A stretch of DNA of 64,000 nt from NCBI GenBank assembly GCA_947184155.2, contig CAMXCT020002013.1:484501-548500 (forward strand). The letters run 5' to 3'. Of the stretch, positions 43,705 to 53,285 are shown one piece after another (positions within the stretch are counted from its first letter, which is position 1; every line of letters begins with the position of its first letter). The DNA comes from Cladocopium goreaui (Eukaryota; Sar; Dinophyceae; Suessiales; Symbiodiniaceae). The notes beneath the pieces are model-generated. The model saw nothing but the letters and a program-made list of their open reading frames with translations. It made no database searches and had not been told where the DNA came from. The position numbers and the translations under genes are program-made.

Positions 43705-44320
43705 AAGGACTAAGTCGTCTACAGGTTTCTTGGTAGACGTAAATCCTCAGAGCATTCAGCTGACACTCACTGTGTTGCAACTATGATCGAGAAAGGGCAT
43801 GGGGAGGTGTGGTGCAGATCATTAGGCCGGTCGAAAGATTTGTTGAGCGCAGGTCAAACGGCGACGGGCACCATGGCCAGATGTACTTTGACATCGCACT
43901 ACACTACCATGCAACAATTAAGGTAGAACAACACGAACAAAACAACTTAAACACCCTGAAAAGACTTATTATAACCGCCCCCCACCGCCTTCCGTCCCAT
44001 ACTGGCTCCGGCATGCTGCAAGCAAAGGTAGTCGCAGCGGGCAGTAATCAACCATGAGTACCCCATGGTGACAACGCCGCTCAACCTAGGTCAAGTTACA
44101 GGCTGAATGCATGGATGGGAAGCTTGGGTACTCTACGTTACCTCGATTGGCTTACTGGAACTGCACGTGTGAGGTGGTGCGAGGTTCTCCACTGCTACTA
44201 GCGCGACTAGCTGCCGCAGTGGCGGGGGGTGGATCACTGCTCTCCGCGGGTCTCATCATTTGGGCGATGAGTGGGTGGGTTTGTTTGTCGCGCAGGATCC
44301 GCGTCATTGGACCCGGATGA
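43705..44320. other. Interval without clear gene
   Basis: Short ORFs only, none with recognisable composition. A plus-strand frame through 44111-44320 has an A/L/G-rich segment (LLLARLAAAVAGGG) that is probably chance. Confidence 0.5.
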
Positions 44321-44321
44321 A

Positions 44322-44678
44322 ATGGCATATCGGCTGGCAGTTGCCTCAAAAAGGGGGTTTCGCTTGAGAGATTGTGGACGAGGCAACTGGAGCTTTGGCC
44401 TCAGGAACGGCAGAATTGTCCCATTGCTCCTAGACGGCAATAGCTGGACGAGATTAGATCCCGACGATAACCTCTTCGGCAAATGGCCCCCCAAGAAACT
44501 CTTCGACAGCTTCTGGCCATTACTATCGGAAGTCCATGAACAAGCCGCGGCGGAGATCTACCAACAGGTATATTATCCATCAAACGCCACACAGTTCGAC
44601 TCCGACCACATCTGCGACTTTTTACTGCTGCGCCTGTCGGGCTTGGATACCCCCCAAACATGGAACCCATTTAGATGA
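44322..44678 (+). CDS. Unrecognised 118-codon ORF
   Basis: Open from a TGA at 44268, first ATG at 44322. Protein-like composition: MAYRLAVASKRGFRLRDCGR, then NWSFGLRNGRIVPLLLDGNS and KLFDSFWPLLSEVHEQAAAE. The C-terminus is helical. I do not recognise the family; a fragment of a kinase-like fold is conceivable from RDCGRGN plus a following strand, but this is weak. It may be a 3' exon of a captured host gene. Confidence 0.4.
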   Translation: MAYRLAVASKRGFRLRDCGRGNWSFGLRNGRIVPLLLDGNSWTRLDPDDNLFGKWPPKKLFDSFWPLLSEVHEQAAAEIYQQVYYPSNATQFDSDHICDFLLLRLSGLDTPQTWNPFR

Positions 44679-45178
44679 TTTGGAAACTACCCCAACTTAT
44701 GTCCAGGACTATCTGCTGACTTTCGAACCACTTTGCCAATGCTTCGGGTGCTGGTGGCGCTATTATCTTTGGCCCAGTCAAGTTTCATACAGTTTTCGGA
44801 TTTCCATGATTTTTCTTCGATTTTTGGTTTCACTATTCACAATATCAGACGGACATGGTGCTTATTCCGCAATACAATTTTATTCGACACTGGCGTGCTC
44901 CTTTGTGGATCGCTCTTATTCCTATGCATCGACTCTGCATCACTCTGCTGTATTTGATTTTATTGGGGCAACATGGGCTCTTTGCCCACCTTGATGCCTT
45001 CCCTGTTTCTCAGCATTTGAGCATTCTGCATAATGCGCCCCAATGACTATTATGTTTGTCTACGAATCCAAGATTTTGTGGACTTGTCGTTCCCAACTGC
45101 TTGATTCATCTGCTGGAATGGTTCTCACTCTGGTTCTTGGGGTGTATTTGGCGATAACTATTTCCCCAGACAGTTGTT

Positions 45179-45407
45179 TGTGGGTGATTGGTGCCATCTG
45201 GATAAATGGTTCAGAACTATTGGACCTTGCGTGTTCAATGTTTGAATTTGACAAATCCAGCAGATGAAAAAGCGCGACGTCTGTGAAGACAGTGAGAGGG
45301 AACAGTCGTGTGACTACACATCCAACTGTTTTGTTTGGTTTGTTTAATTCGGAATCTAGATTTTACCTCTAGGCTCAAACAATAAATCAAAGTCCTTGAA
45401 GAACAGT
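45179..45407. repeat. Direct repeat, copy 1
   Basis: Begins TGGGTGATTGGTGCCATCTG and ends AAGTCCTTGAAGAACA; copy 2 is at 46093-46310, with small indels (for example AATCCAGCAGATGAAAAAG against AATCCAAAAAG). Confidence 0.9.
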
Positions 45408-45456
45408 TAGTGTACTTGTTTACTTTGTTTTGCACGGATCTTCTTTGTTCCTGCTT

Positions 45457-45471
45457 CCATTTTGGCTCAAG
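45457..45471 (+). other. Dinoflagellate spliced-leader relic
   Basis: CCATTTTGGCTCAAG equals the last 15 bases of the 22-base dinoflagellate trans-spliced leader. Leaders are added to mRNA 5' ends, so a genomic copy implies reintegration of a processed transcript. Confidence 0.75.
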
Positions 45472-46092
45472 GACTTTCATTTGTATGTCTAACATTTTTG
45501 TTTTCCCTCCCCCACTCACCTGTTTTATTTTATTTTGGGTTTTGGTGACTCAATTGGTTCTCATCTCGACATTTATTCAACACTAATGCGTTTTCTGATG
45601 CCGACCGGGCATCCTATTGGATGACAAAGTCATCATCCGGATTTACAAAGCTTGTACGGCTATTTGTGGCACAACTCAGACAAGCTTATTTAGCTGTATT
45701 TCATTCGTTCACCGGCTACCAAGCCCAGATTTCATGCCACGGTCAATCCAAATTGGAAATGACCTCTACATCCATTTTCGAAAATCCAGGATGTTTGCAG
45801 TGCAAATCTTTTACCCCTTCTTTTCCGTGGTGGTGTTGTGCTCCTGTTTCCTGTTCGGTTTCGACTCCATACAAACATCCTGTGGAATTCAGATATCCCT
45901 GTATGATTATCGATTCGGTATGTGCTCTTTTTGCGAGCATCAGAGTTGATTGCGGTGATTGCTATCATATGCACGGCCTGCACGGCATGCTGGAGCCTTT
46001 CAATGAGTCTCCAGATCCTCCTTTGTGCTTGTGTGTGATTTCAACTTCAGTGGTGCTTTGCCACTCCTGTTTACACTCATTTATATCCGAGA

Positions 46093-46310
46093 TGGGTGAT
46101 TGGTGCCATCTGGATAAATGGTTCAGAACTATTGGACCTTGCGTGTTCGATATTTGAATTTGACAAATCCAAAAAGCGCAACGTCTGTGAAGACAGTGAG
46201 AGGGAACAGTGTGTGACTACACATCCAACTGTTTTGTTTGGTTTGTTTAATTCGGGAAACTAGATTTTACCTCTAGGCTCAAACAACAAATGAAAGTCCT
46301 TGAAGAACAT
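46093..46310. repeat. Direct repeat, copy 2
   Basis: Second copy of 45179-45407, ending seven bases before the 5' LTR of element 2. Confidence 0.9.
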
Positions 46311-46317
46311 GGCGGGT

Positions 46318-46861
46318 TGTGAAAAATCATCCTATGTATAGCTAGCGTAGCGATCTTGTGCTTGAACTTAGGTAGTTGTTAGTTGCTTTGTAGTTGTAGT
46401 TTGTGGACTTGCGTAGTTTGGACTTTGTTTCGTAGTTAGCAGGTGATTGTGATGTAGTTAATCGATCTCATCTCATTCCGTCACAAAGAGTTGTGACGGA
46501 TTTGCCATTTTTCGTTTGTAGTTAGCCGTTTTTAGGTTTTCTGCACGTTGTAGGTTATTTCACACGAGAACCAAACTGCACGAAACCAATCTTAGGTTTT
46601 TAGGAACGGAGAAGCTTGTTTTTGCACGTGTCTAGATTTGTAGAATCGTTTTTGGAACTGTTATGACCCAACGTAAACGTTGGCTCAAGACCCGCGAGCT
46701 CGAAAAGGGTGTGTGTGTTGCCGTGAGACGGCCTGGGAAAGCTGACACAGCAGAAACGCGAAACGATCACCGTTTGTTTGTGTTTTGGTTTGGGTTTACT
46801 TTGCGCACGAGAGGTTTGAAAGCGGTTTTCGCGATCTAACTTTGTGTGTCAAAGTTTTACG
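46318..46861 (+). repeat. 5' LTR of element 2
   Basis: Starts TGTGAAAAATCATCC. Contains perfect inverted repeats TCCGTCACAA-AGAG-TTGTGACGGA (46477-46500), CCAACGT-AA-ACGTTGG (46668-46683) and GCCGT-GAG-ACGGC (46720-46732), and TTGGCTCAAG at 46680, the last ten bases of the dinoflagellate spliced leader. Confidence 0.95.
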
Positions 46862-46873
46862 TGGTAGCGGAGC
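46862..46873 (+). promoter_or_regulatory. Primer-binding site, element 2
   Basis: TGGTAGCGGAGC, identical to the site of element 1. A further hairpin AGATCCT-GTG-AGGATCT lies just downstream (46894-46910). Confidence 0.8.
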
Positions 46874-47004
46874 TTGTGTGCTCCCTCCACAAGAGATCCT
46901 GTGAGGATCTGGCACGCCTGTGTGCGTTTTGTGTGTGCCTGGTTCCAGGGAAGTTGGTGTGAGTTGCGTTTGACTGTCGTGTGTTTGACTTCGAGGTGTC
47001 AGAA

Positions 47005-49605
47005 ATGTCTCAATCAGGACAACCACAACATTTTCGCATGGACGGCCAAGGTACTCAGAGCGGAGAGAAAGGATATGGTAAGGGTTTTCAGGCAGGTGGA
47101 CCGACTGGACCGTACCCTGTTGGAGAAGTTGGACCGGTGAGTCCGCAACCTGCGTCACCGACGCACCAGGAGCAGCCTAGTATGCCAGGAAGTCCAGGTC
47201 CGCAAGGTCCTTTGTTCAGGCCAGATCAGTTGACCCAGATCGCACAGATCTTCCGCATGGGAATTGAGCCTGTCGTAAGGGAAATGAGCACGAGACTTGA
47301 TAGTTTGCAAGCTCAGGTGACTCGCGTTCCAGAGGGAACTGCAGCCTTGCACGGTGCGAGACCGGCTGATGCATCCTTGTCTTCAGGTTTAAGCAGTGGA
47401 CCTTCACGGTTTGGTGAACAGCCACCCACGAGTCCAGGACCTGCGTTCCGACCTGTGGGGTCGCCGCCAGGTATAGCACAAGTGACACCCCAGAGGGGGG
47501 AGAGAAATCCGAATCAAGATGACGAGAGAGATGGTCATGACATCTTTAGTAAATCTGAGAAATGGTTACCTCCTATGCCCACTGTGGATTTCAGGAACTG
47601 GAGAACCCGTGCAAATGAAGTCCTTGGATTTTCGGACTGGGTTCAGGCTTTACGTGCTTGGGTTTCCTTAGGAAGTGACATCTTTGCCTGGGAGATTGCC
47701 CAGTGCATTGGTTGGGAACAAGAGATCCATATGTCTGTGCTGAAGCCCGCTCAACAGACTCGAAGTGCGCGTCTTCTTGCAATCCTCATCCAGACGTTCA
47801 AGGATTTCCCAAGGGGGAACACCATGCTGCAAGCTTATGTTGAAGGAGTTGGTGTTGATGGAGCGTTCTTGGCAACTAGAGGTACGAGTGGTTTTGAAGG
47901 TTTGCGTTTGTTGGCAAGAGAGTTTTCTTTGCGTTCAAGGGCAGAAGCGTCTTTCTTTCGCACTGAGTTTTTGGCAAAGACGTTCAAAGCGTCTGCTGGT
48001 GTCACTCAGGTTAGTGACATCATCCGCCAGATTGACGTCGGACTGTCAAGGTTTCGCAAGATGATTGAAACTCTACCTGCAACTGTGTCCAGAGTTGGAC
48101 TTGAGGTGCAAACAAGTGATCTTACCATCATGCTTTTACGTTCGCTGCCACATGATGTTCGTTCGTACACCACGTTACATGCAGCAGGTGATGCACACAC
48201 CGACCTTCGCACTGCTGCGTTGCGTTTTGAGACGCAGCAACGCATGTTTGCTGAGTTGAGTGGCCCATCTTCATCAGGTGCACGAGGTGTGCATGCACTT
48301 GAAAGTGCGGAGACCGCTGAAGAGTGGTGGGGATACGATCAGGAAGGTTATGACAACTCTGAGTATGCCCAGGAAGAAGATCCTGATGATCAATGGGAAT
48401 GGGACGAAGATGCACAGGTTTGGATCAGTGCTACTGTTGCCAAAGGAAAGGGAAGTCCCAAGAGCACGGTGAAGTGTCATCTGTGTGGGAAGCGAGGCCA
48501 CATGGCCAAGCAATGCAAGGCCGATCTGAGCAAGGTGAAGTGTTTTCATTGCTCGAAGTTTGGTCACATTGGGGCACAATGCCCTGACAAGCCCAAAGGT
48601 GACAAGGGAAAGCAGCAAAAGAAGCCCCAGCCGAAAGGTGGAAAGAGCAAAGGTAAGGGAAAGATGCACGAGTTGGCAGAGGAGAATGGGCAGGAAGCTG
48701 CTCCAGCACAAGGTGAGGTGCTGATGCCATTGATTTCTTCAGTTGAACATTCGGATGATGAGTGGCGATGGTGGTTGATTGACAGTGGAGCAGCTGTCTC
48801 AGTGTTGTCTGAGCAGTTCAAGGCCTACTACAAGTGCAGCGCAGAAGAGCAGGTGATGGACACCTACTATGCAGCCAATGGGTCTGCAGTCACCATGAGA
48901 GGTGAAGTTCAGGTGACAGTTGCGTTTGAGACGGGATCTGGTTCCAAGAAGTCTCAGAACTTTCGTTTGAAGTGCTGCGTAGGCTCCACCAGCCACAACA
49001 TTGTGAGCACAACCCAGCTTGTGAAGCGTGGATGGACAGTTGTTCAGTCGCCAGGTGAAACCTATCTTTGGCATGAAGAGTCGAATACCGTGATTACTGA
49101 TGTGGTGTTGTGGGGAGGATGTCCCTGGCTGAGAGCCAAGAAGACAACATCTCAGGTTCCTGCTTTGAAGGATACCTACATGCCGATGGAAGTTGATGTG
49201 CCAATGGAGTCAGTGAGGACCGGGCAAGGCTTGACTGTTGGTATGGTAGGTGCGGTTGAGTTGTCAACCCAGGAGAGACTGCGTCAACACATCTTGAGAG
49301 GCCATTATCCGTATGACCCTCATTGTTTGGAATGTCAACAGGGCCGTGGTGTTTCCAGAGCACCCAGGCGAGATTTGAAAGAGCGCTTGCTTGAGGTACA
49401 GGTTGACTTCATGTTCTTGGGAACAGTTGGATCGCAGTACAAGTTTTTGTTGTTTCGTCACTGTTTCAGTGGTTTGTTGGGTGTCTGCGCTGTGAGCGAG
49501 AGTCTTGACACCACCGGCCAACATGTCCGCCAGATCTTGGCAGAGTTTGGACTGTTGTCTGGAGATCCAAAGCCGATTGACTTTCAGGTCAGATGCGTCC
49601 GATGA
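47005..49605 (+). CDS. Gag-protease-integrase (N part), element 2
   Basis: First ATG at 47005, 866 codons to the stop at 49605. A G/P/Q-rich start is followed by a helical Gag domain (SKSEKWLPPMPTVDFRNWRT, homologous to SKSEKWLGTPPTPDCSKWNS in element 1), two zinc knuckles CHLCGKRGHMAKQC and CFHCSKFGHIGAQC, protease RWWLIDSGAAVSVLS, integrase zinc site HILRGHYPYDPHCLECQ and the start of the integrase core (LEVQVDFMFLG). The frame is lost near 49590, in the middle of the core, and the catalytic second Asp region continues in another frame. Confidence 0.85.
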   Translation: MSQSGQPQHFRMDGQGTQSGEKGYGKGFQAGGPTGPYPVGEVGPVSPQPASPTHQEQPSMPGSPGPQGPLFRPDQLTQIAQIFRMGIEPVVREMSTRLDSLQAQVTRVPEGTAALHGARPADASLSSGLSSGPSRFGEQPPTSPGPAFRPVGSPPGIAQVTPQRGERNPNQDDERDGHDIFSKSEKWLPPMPTVDFRNWRTRANEVLGFSDWVQALRAWVSLGSDIFAWEIAQCIGWEQEIHMSVLKPAQQTRSARLLAILIQTFKDFPRGNTMLQAYVEGVGVDGAFLATRGTSGFEGLRLLAREFSLRSRAEASFFRTEFLAKTFKASAGVTQVSDIIRQIDVGLSRFRKMIETLPATVSRVGLEVQTSDLTIMLLRSLPHDVRSYTTLHAAGDAHTDLRTAALRFETQQRMFAELSGPSSSGARGVHALESAETAEEWWGYDQEGYDNSEYAQEEDPDDQWEWDEDAQVWISATVAKGKGSPKSTVKCHLCGKRGHMAKQCKADLSKVKCFHCSKFGHIGAQCPDKPKGDKGKQQKKPQPKGGKSKGKGKMHELAEENGQEAAPAQGEVLMPLISSVEHSDDEWRWWLIDSGAAVSVLSEQFKAYYKCSAEEQVMDTYYAANGSAVTMRGEVQVTVAFETGSGSKKSQNFRLKCCVGSTSHNIVSTTQLVKRGWTVVQSPGETYLWHEESNTVITDVVLWGGCPWLRAKKTTSQVPALKDTYMPMEVDVPMESVRTGQGLTVGMVGAVELSTQERLRQHILRGHYPYDPHCLECQQGRGVSRAPRRDLKERLLEVQVDFMFLGTVGSQYKFLLFRHCFSGLLGVCAVSESLDTTGQHVRQILAEFGLLSGDPKPIDFQVRCVR

Positions 49606-50071
49606 ACTCGGGACGACGTTGAGAAGAGCTGGTATTCCAAGAGAATTTACCGTCAGCAAAGCAGGTCCCCAGAACCATGATACTGTTGGTTCAGTGGAGC
49701 GTGGAGTCCGTGAGCTGAAAGAAGGTCTTGCGGTACTGAGACTCGAATTGGGGAAAGCAGGTGTTGACGTGGTCAACAGTTTGGTTGGCTGGGAAGCCAG
49801 TTCAAGGTACGTGATTGCGATGCACAACTTGCATTCGAAGTTGGATGGCACAGGATTGAGTGGACGAGAGGTCCTGAGAAACCAGGTTGATCAGAAGAAT
49901 GCTGTCACAGCGATGTTCTGTTCTAGGGTTCTTGCGGAGACACCTGACAGTGTGAACAGCATCGGAAGGTTTGTGACTGCTGGATACCTGTATCCTGTGA
50001 GGAACTCGTTTGCACACTTTGTAGTTGCGTCAATTGAAGGTGAACTAAATTTTTCCAAGCGAAGAGCCTGA
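49583..50071 (+). pseudogene. Integrase core, C part, element 2
   Basis: Continues the integrase after a frame change: SDASDELGTTLRRAGIPREF, then QNHDTVGSVERGVRELKEGL, where the Glu of VERGVRELKE matches AERAVRRLKE of element 1. The frame stops at 50071; the following piece up to about 50320 (YPLELVGRFLRAVDSAGPAP; GCSSCATRQG) is in a third frame. Confidence 0.75.
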
Positions 50072-50088
50072 AGCTCGTTTTTCCAATT

Positions 50089-50330
50089 GTGTATCCTCTG
50101 GAATTGGTTGGAAGGTTCTTGCGTGCAGTGGACTCTGCTGGACCTGCACCCGCCATCTTGGACCAGGAACCGATTGAGATCGTTCCAGAGGACTTTGCAC
50201 GTCTGCCCGACAAGGTGCAACCTCCACGGCATTGGATTGATGCCCATGGACGGACCGAAGGTTGTAGTTCTTGTGCTACTCGTCAAGGTCGACTGGCACC
50301 CGCCATTCGGCTGAGTGCCGCAAGAGGCAA
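50089..50330 (+). pseudogene. Integrase-RT linker piece, element 2
   Basis: About 75 codons with EPIEIVPEDFARLPDKVQPP and a CSSC pair. The next frame supplies HSAECRKRQGEF, so the two together resemble the C-x2-C ... H-x3-C site of element 1 (CPACDSG ... HNAECKRKR). The shift lies near 50300. Confidence 0.6.
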
Positions 50331-53285
50331 GGTGAGTTCTTGTCTACTCCTATCAAGCCGTCGCTTGAGGATGTGGAGCAAGCTTTGGAGCAAGCAGGTG
50401 AAGGTGGAGACGTCCCCTACTCACCATCTCTGGGTCCCGAACATGCTGATCTTGCCGATGTGGACATGGACTTACCACTTGAGGCGAGTTCTGCACCAGC
50501 TGAGGCTGCATCCTTTTCGGAGCGAGACGCTCCAGAATTTCAATCCGAAGATGTTGAGATGGAAGTTGAACAGCCACAGACGATCCCGATGATCGATGTG
50601 TGTCTTTGCTCTGAGAGAGTCAGGATTGGATGTTTGACTTCTCCCGATCTGCTCTCCGAGGAGCGGTTCTCTGTTGAGTCTATCAGTTTTTCAGGTGGAG
50701 CTCATGACTCTGAAGTTGTTGAGCTATGTGGATCCAAGGTTCGATTGTGGAAGCCAACAGGAGCTGTTTCGGATACCACTCTTGAAGAACTGGACCCCCA
50801 AGGAACTTTCCTTGCGATGGTCAAAGAGCTCAAGGGATTGACTCATGTGAATGCAGGTCGTATCATGAAGGAGAAGGAAGCCTTGCAGTTTTGCAAGAAG
50901 CACAACATCAAAGTTATCTCCTGCAGGTGGGTTACGAACAGTAAGCCTGAAGCCGACGAAGGAGTTCGTGCTCGGATAGTCGTGAAAGATTTCGCTAAAG
51001 GTCAGAAGACCGCCAGGCAGGAAGGTATTTCTTCCCCCACACCCTCGATTGAGTCGCTACGACTTCTGTTGGGAGCGGCAACGGGTATGTGGACTGGTGG
51101 AAAAGGTTTCAACCTTTATGCGATTGACGTCAGTCAGGCGTTCATGAATTCACCGCTCACTGTGAAGGTTTGTGTCCGGCTTCCATCATCAATCAGCACA
51201 CTTGACAATGAACCGGTTTTTCTTGAGGCTTACAAGGGTTTGAATGGACTTCGTATCGCAAGTTTGACTTGGGTTCTGTTCTTTGATGGGATTGTCAAAA
51301 GCGTTGGCATCCGATCTGGACTTGTGGAGCCATGCTTGTACGGTGGGATGGTACGAGGTGCCCCCATCCTTGTCATCTGTTATGTTGATGACCTGTTGGT
51401 TGCCACGCCCAGCGAGGCTGCGTATCGTGTTCTGTTTGAAGCTCTTGAGAAGCAGGTCAAGATCCGAGAGACTGGCCGAGTGACCATGTCTGGTGGTTCA
51501 TTGAAGTTTCTAGGCCGTACCATCCTCAGAGAGAAGGGAAGCTCAGGTTTGCAGTTGTTTGTCGACCAGGATTACCTGAACAGTGCGTTCGAGGAGTATG
51601 GAATCTCCAAAGGTTCCACTGCATTTCCTGATCTTCGTCCATTTTTGGAGCAGACACTGCAAGAAGAGCCTATCAGCGCTGAGGCGCACTCCAAGTTCAG
51701 GAGAGTTCTTGGACGTTTGTCATGGCTGGCACAGACCCGACAGGATATCTTGATCCTGATTGCAATGCTGTCGACTGGACAATCTTGTCCAAAGCCAGGC
51801 CATGAGAAAGCTCTGCGAGCCGTGCTTCGATTTATGTTGTTGCACATGAAGATGTCCCAGAAATTTCCCTCACCTGGACTTGAGGACCTTTCTGAGAAGG
51901 ACATCGGTCTGGAAGTTTATAGTGATGCTGGATTTGCCCCTATGCAAGCTACTCAGAGGAGAAGCATCACTGGATGTGTTATTGTTTTCCGATGTGTTGT
52001 CTTGAAGTGTTTCTCTCGACATCAGGCATCTGTGACTTTGAGTTCATGCGAGGCAGAGCTCGTTGCCGTTCAGGCAGCTGTCCAAGAAGCCATTGGTTTG
52101 CTGAGAAGTCTGAGTTTTGTCCTGCGTCGCATTCAGGTATATCCACCGTCTTCATCAGAGGACGACAGTTTGGATTTTGTCTGTCCGATCCTCTTGTGGA
52201 CCGACTCCCTGAGTGGGAAGATGCTTTTGGAAGGTTCCGACCTCCAGCGTAGGTCAAGACATATCGACATCAAAGTGAACTGGTTGAGAGAACTTTTGGG
52301 AAAAGAGATTTTGCAAATTGGGCATGTCCGAGGAACTGGAAACGTCGCTGACCATTTTACCAAATGTTTGCCGACGATCAAAGCGTTGCAGTACATGGAG
52401 ATACTTGGTTTTTCGTCGTTTGAAGGTATTCTTTTGGACTGTCTGCTCGATTTTGAAATCTGCGACAACAGTTTTTCAGGTATTTTGTGTGCGTTTTCAA
52501 CCAGAAACTGCATGTTTTGTGGAGAGTTGATTTGTGAAGAACCTGCAAATTCAACAACTTGTGAATTGTCGCCATTTCCACGTTCATGCACTCATATGAT
52601 CAATGCACTTGTAGCTGTTTGCGAAAGGTTTCAAGGCGAGGGAATCGGTTCCGCTATGGCTGGACGTATCCCTGCAGAACGAGAAGAGCCCAGAGCGCCG
52701 GACAGCCATGCGCTCCTTGGGCATCCAACAGCTGAAGGTGTCGGTGCGGCACCTGAGTCTGATGATACGGTTACCATCATAGGTGGTGAAGCCAATACTG
52801 CGACTGTTGCGGTGACATCTGCAGAGGCAGTGGTGCCAGCTGCTGAGGCAGTGCCGAAGGCAGCAGAGGCTGCAGCTCCCCCTGCCGCTACTGAAGCGGC
52901 ACCAGGTGCAGCAGAGGCTGCAGCTGCCGAGGCTGAGGACGTTGTGGAGGTCACTCCAAAGAAAGCTCAGCCGCCGAGACCCAAGGAGAAAGCCATGCCT
53001 ACTACTCGAGGCAGACCTGTGGAGAAAGCTAGACCGTCAGGAAGGTCTCAAGCTTCTGGACGTGAACCTGCTGTGAAGAAGATGCCCAGGAAGCCTGGTC
53101 GCTTTGTGATTCAGGTGAAGAAAGAGGCCTGGGAGGCCACTGGTTTGCTGAAGAGGCGACGCGAGGCTGGTCGTCGTAAGGCCAAGCGTCAGGCCTGGAA
53201 GAACAGGCAGAAGGAGGCACTGCATTCTTCGCTGCACAGAGGAGAGAAGAGGAGTCAAGGCCAACGCCTACATATGAGGTTGTGA
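50300..53285 (+). CDS. Reverse transcriptase-RNase H and linker, element 2
   Basis: Long frame that has no own ATG near its start and continues the polyprotein. RT: VISCRWVTNSKPEADEGVRA, IDVSQAFMNSPL, KGLNGLRIASLTW and VICYVDDLLVAT. RNase H: EVYSDAGFAP, SSCEAELVAV, LLWTDSLSG and GTGNVADHFTKCL. All catalytic acids are present. After RNase H there is a Cys-rich stretch (NCMFCGELICEEP), then an A/E/P-rich and a K/R-rich linker of about 250 residues that element 1 lacks; an ATG at 52657 (MAGRIPAEREEPR) could start a separate product. The frame is lost near 53220. Confidence 0.9.

Larger units (their letters stand above)
44679..46317. other. Interval with duplicated segment and spliced-leader relic
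   Basis: No reliable gene. It contains a 220-bp direct repeat (45179-45407 and 46093-46310), a spliced-leader relic at 45457 and a stretch (45408-45510) that is similar to 58337-58445. Short ORFs here are Y/F/C-rich and look untranslated. Element 2 inserted at its right edge. Confidence 0.6.

Noticed and set aside
45621..46157. Plus-strand 178-codon ORF between elements
   Set aside because: C/S/F-rich with no repeated or conserved segment, and its end lies in the duplicated 220-bp repeat where the other copy is not open in the same way.
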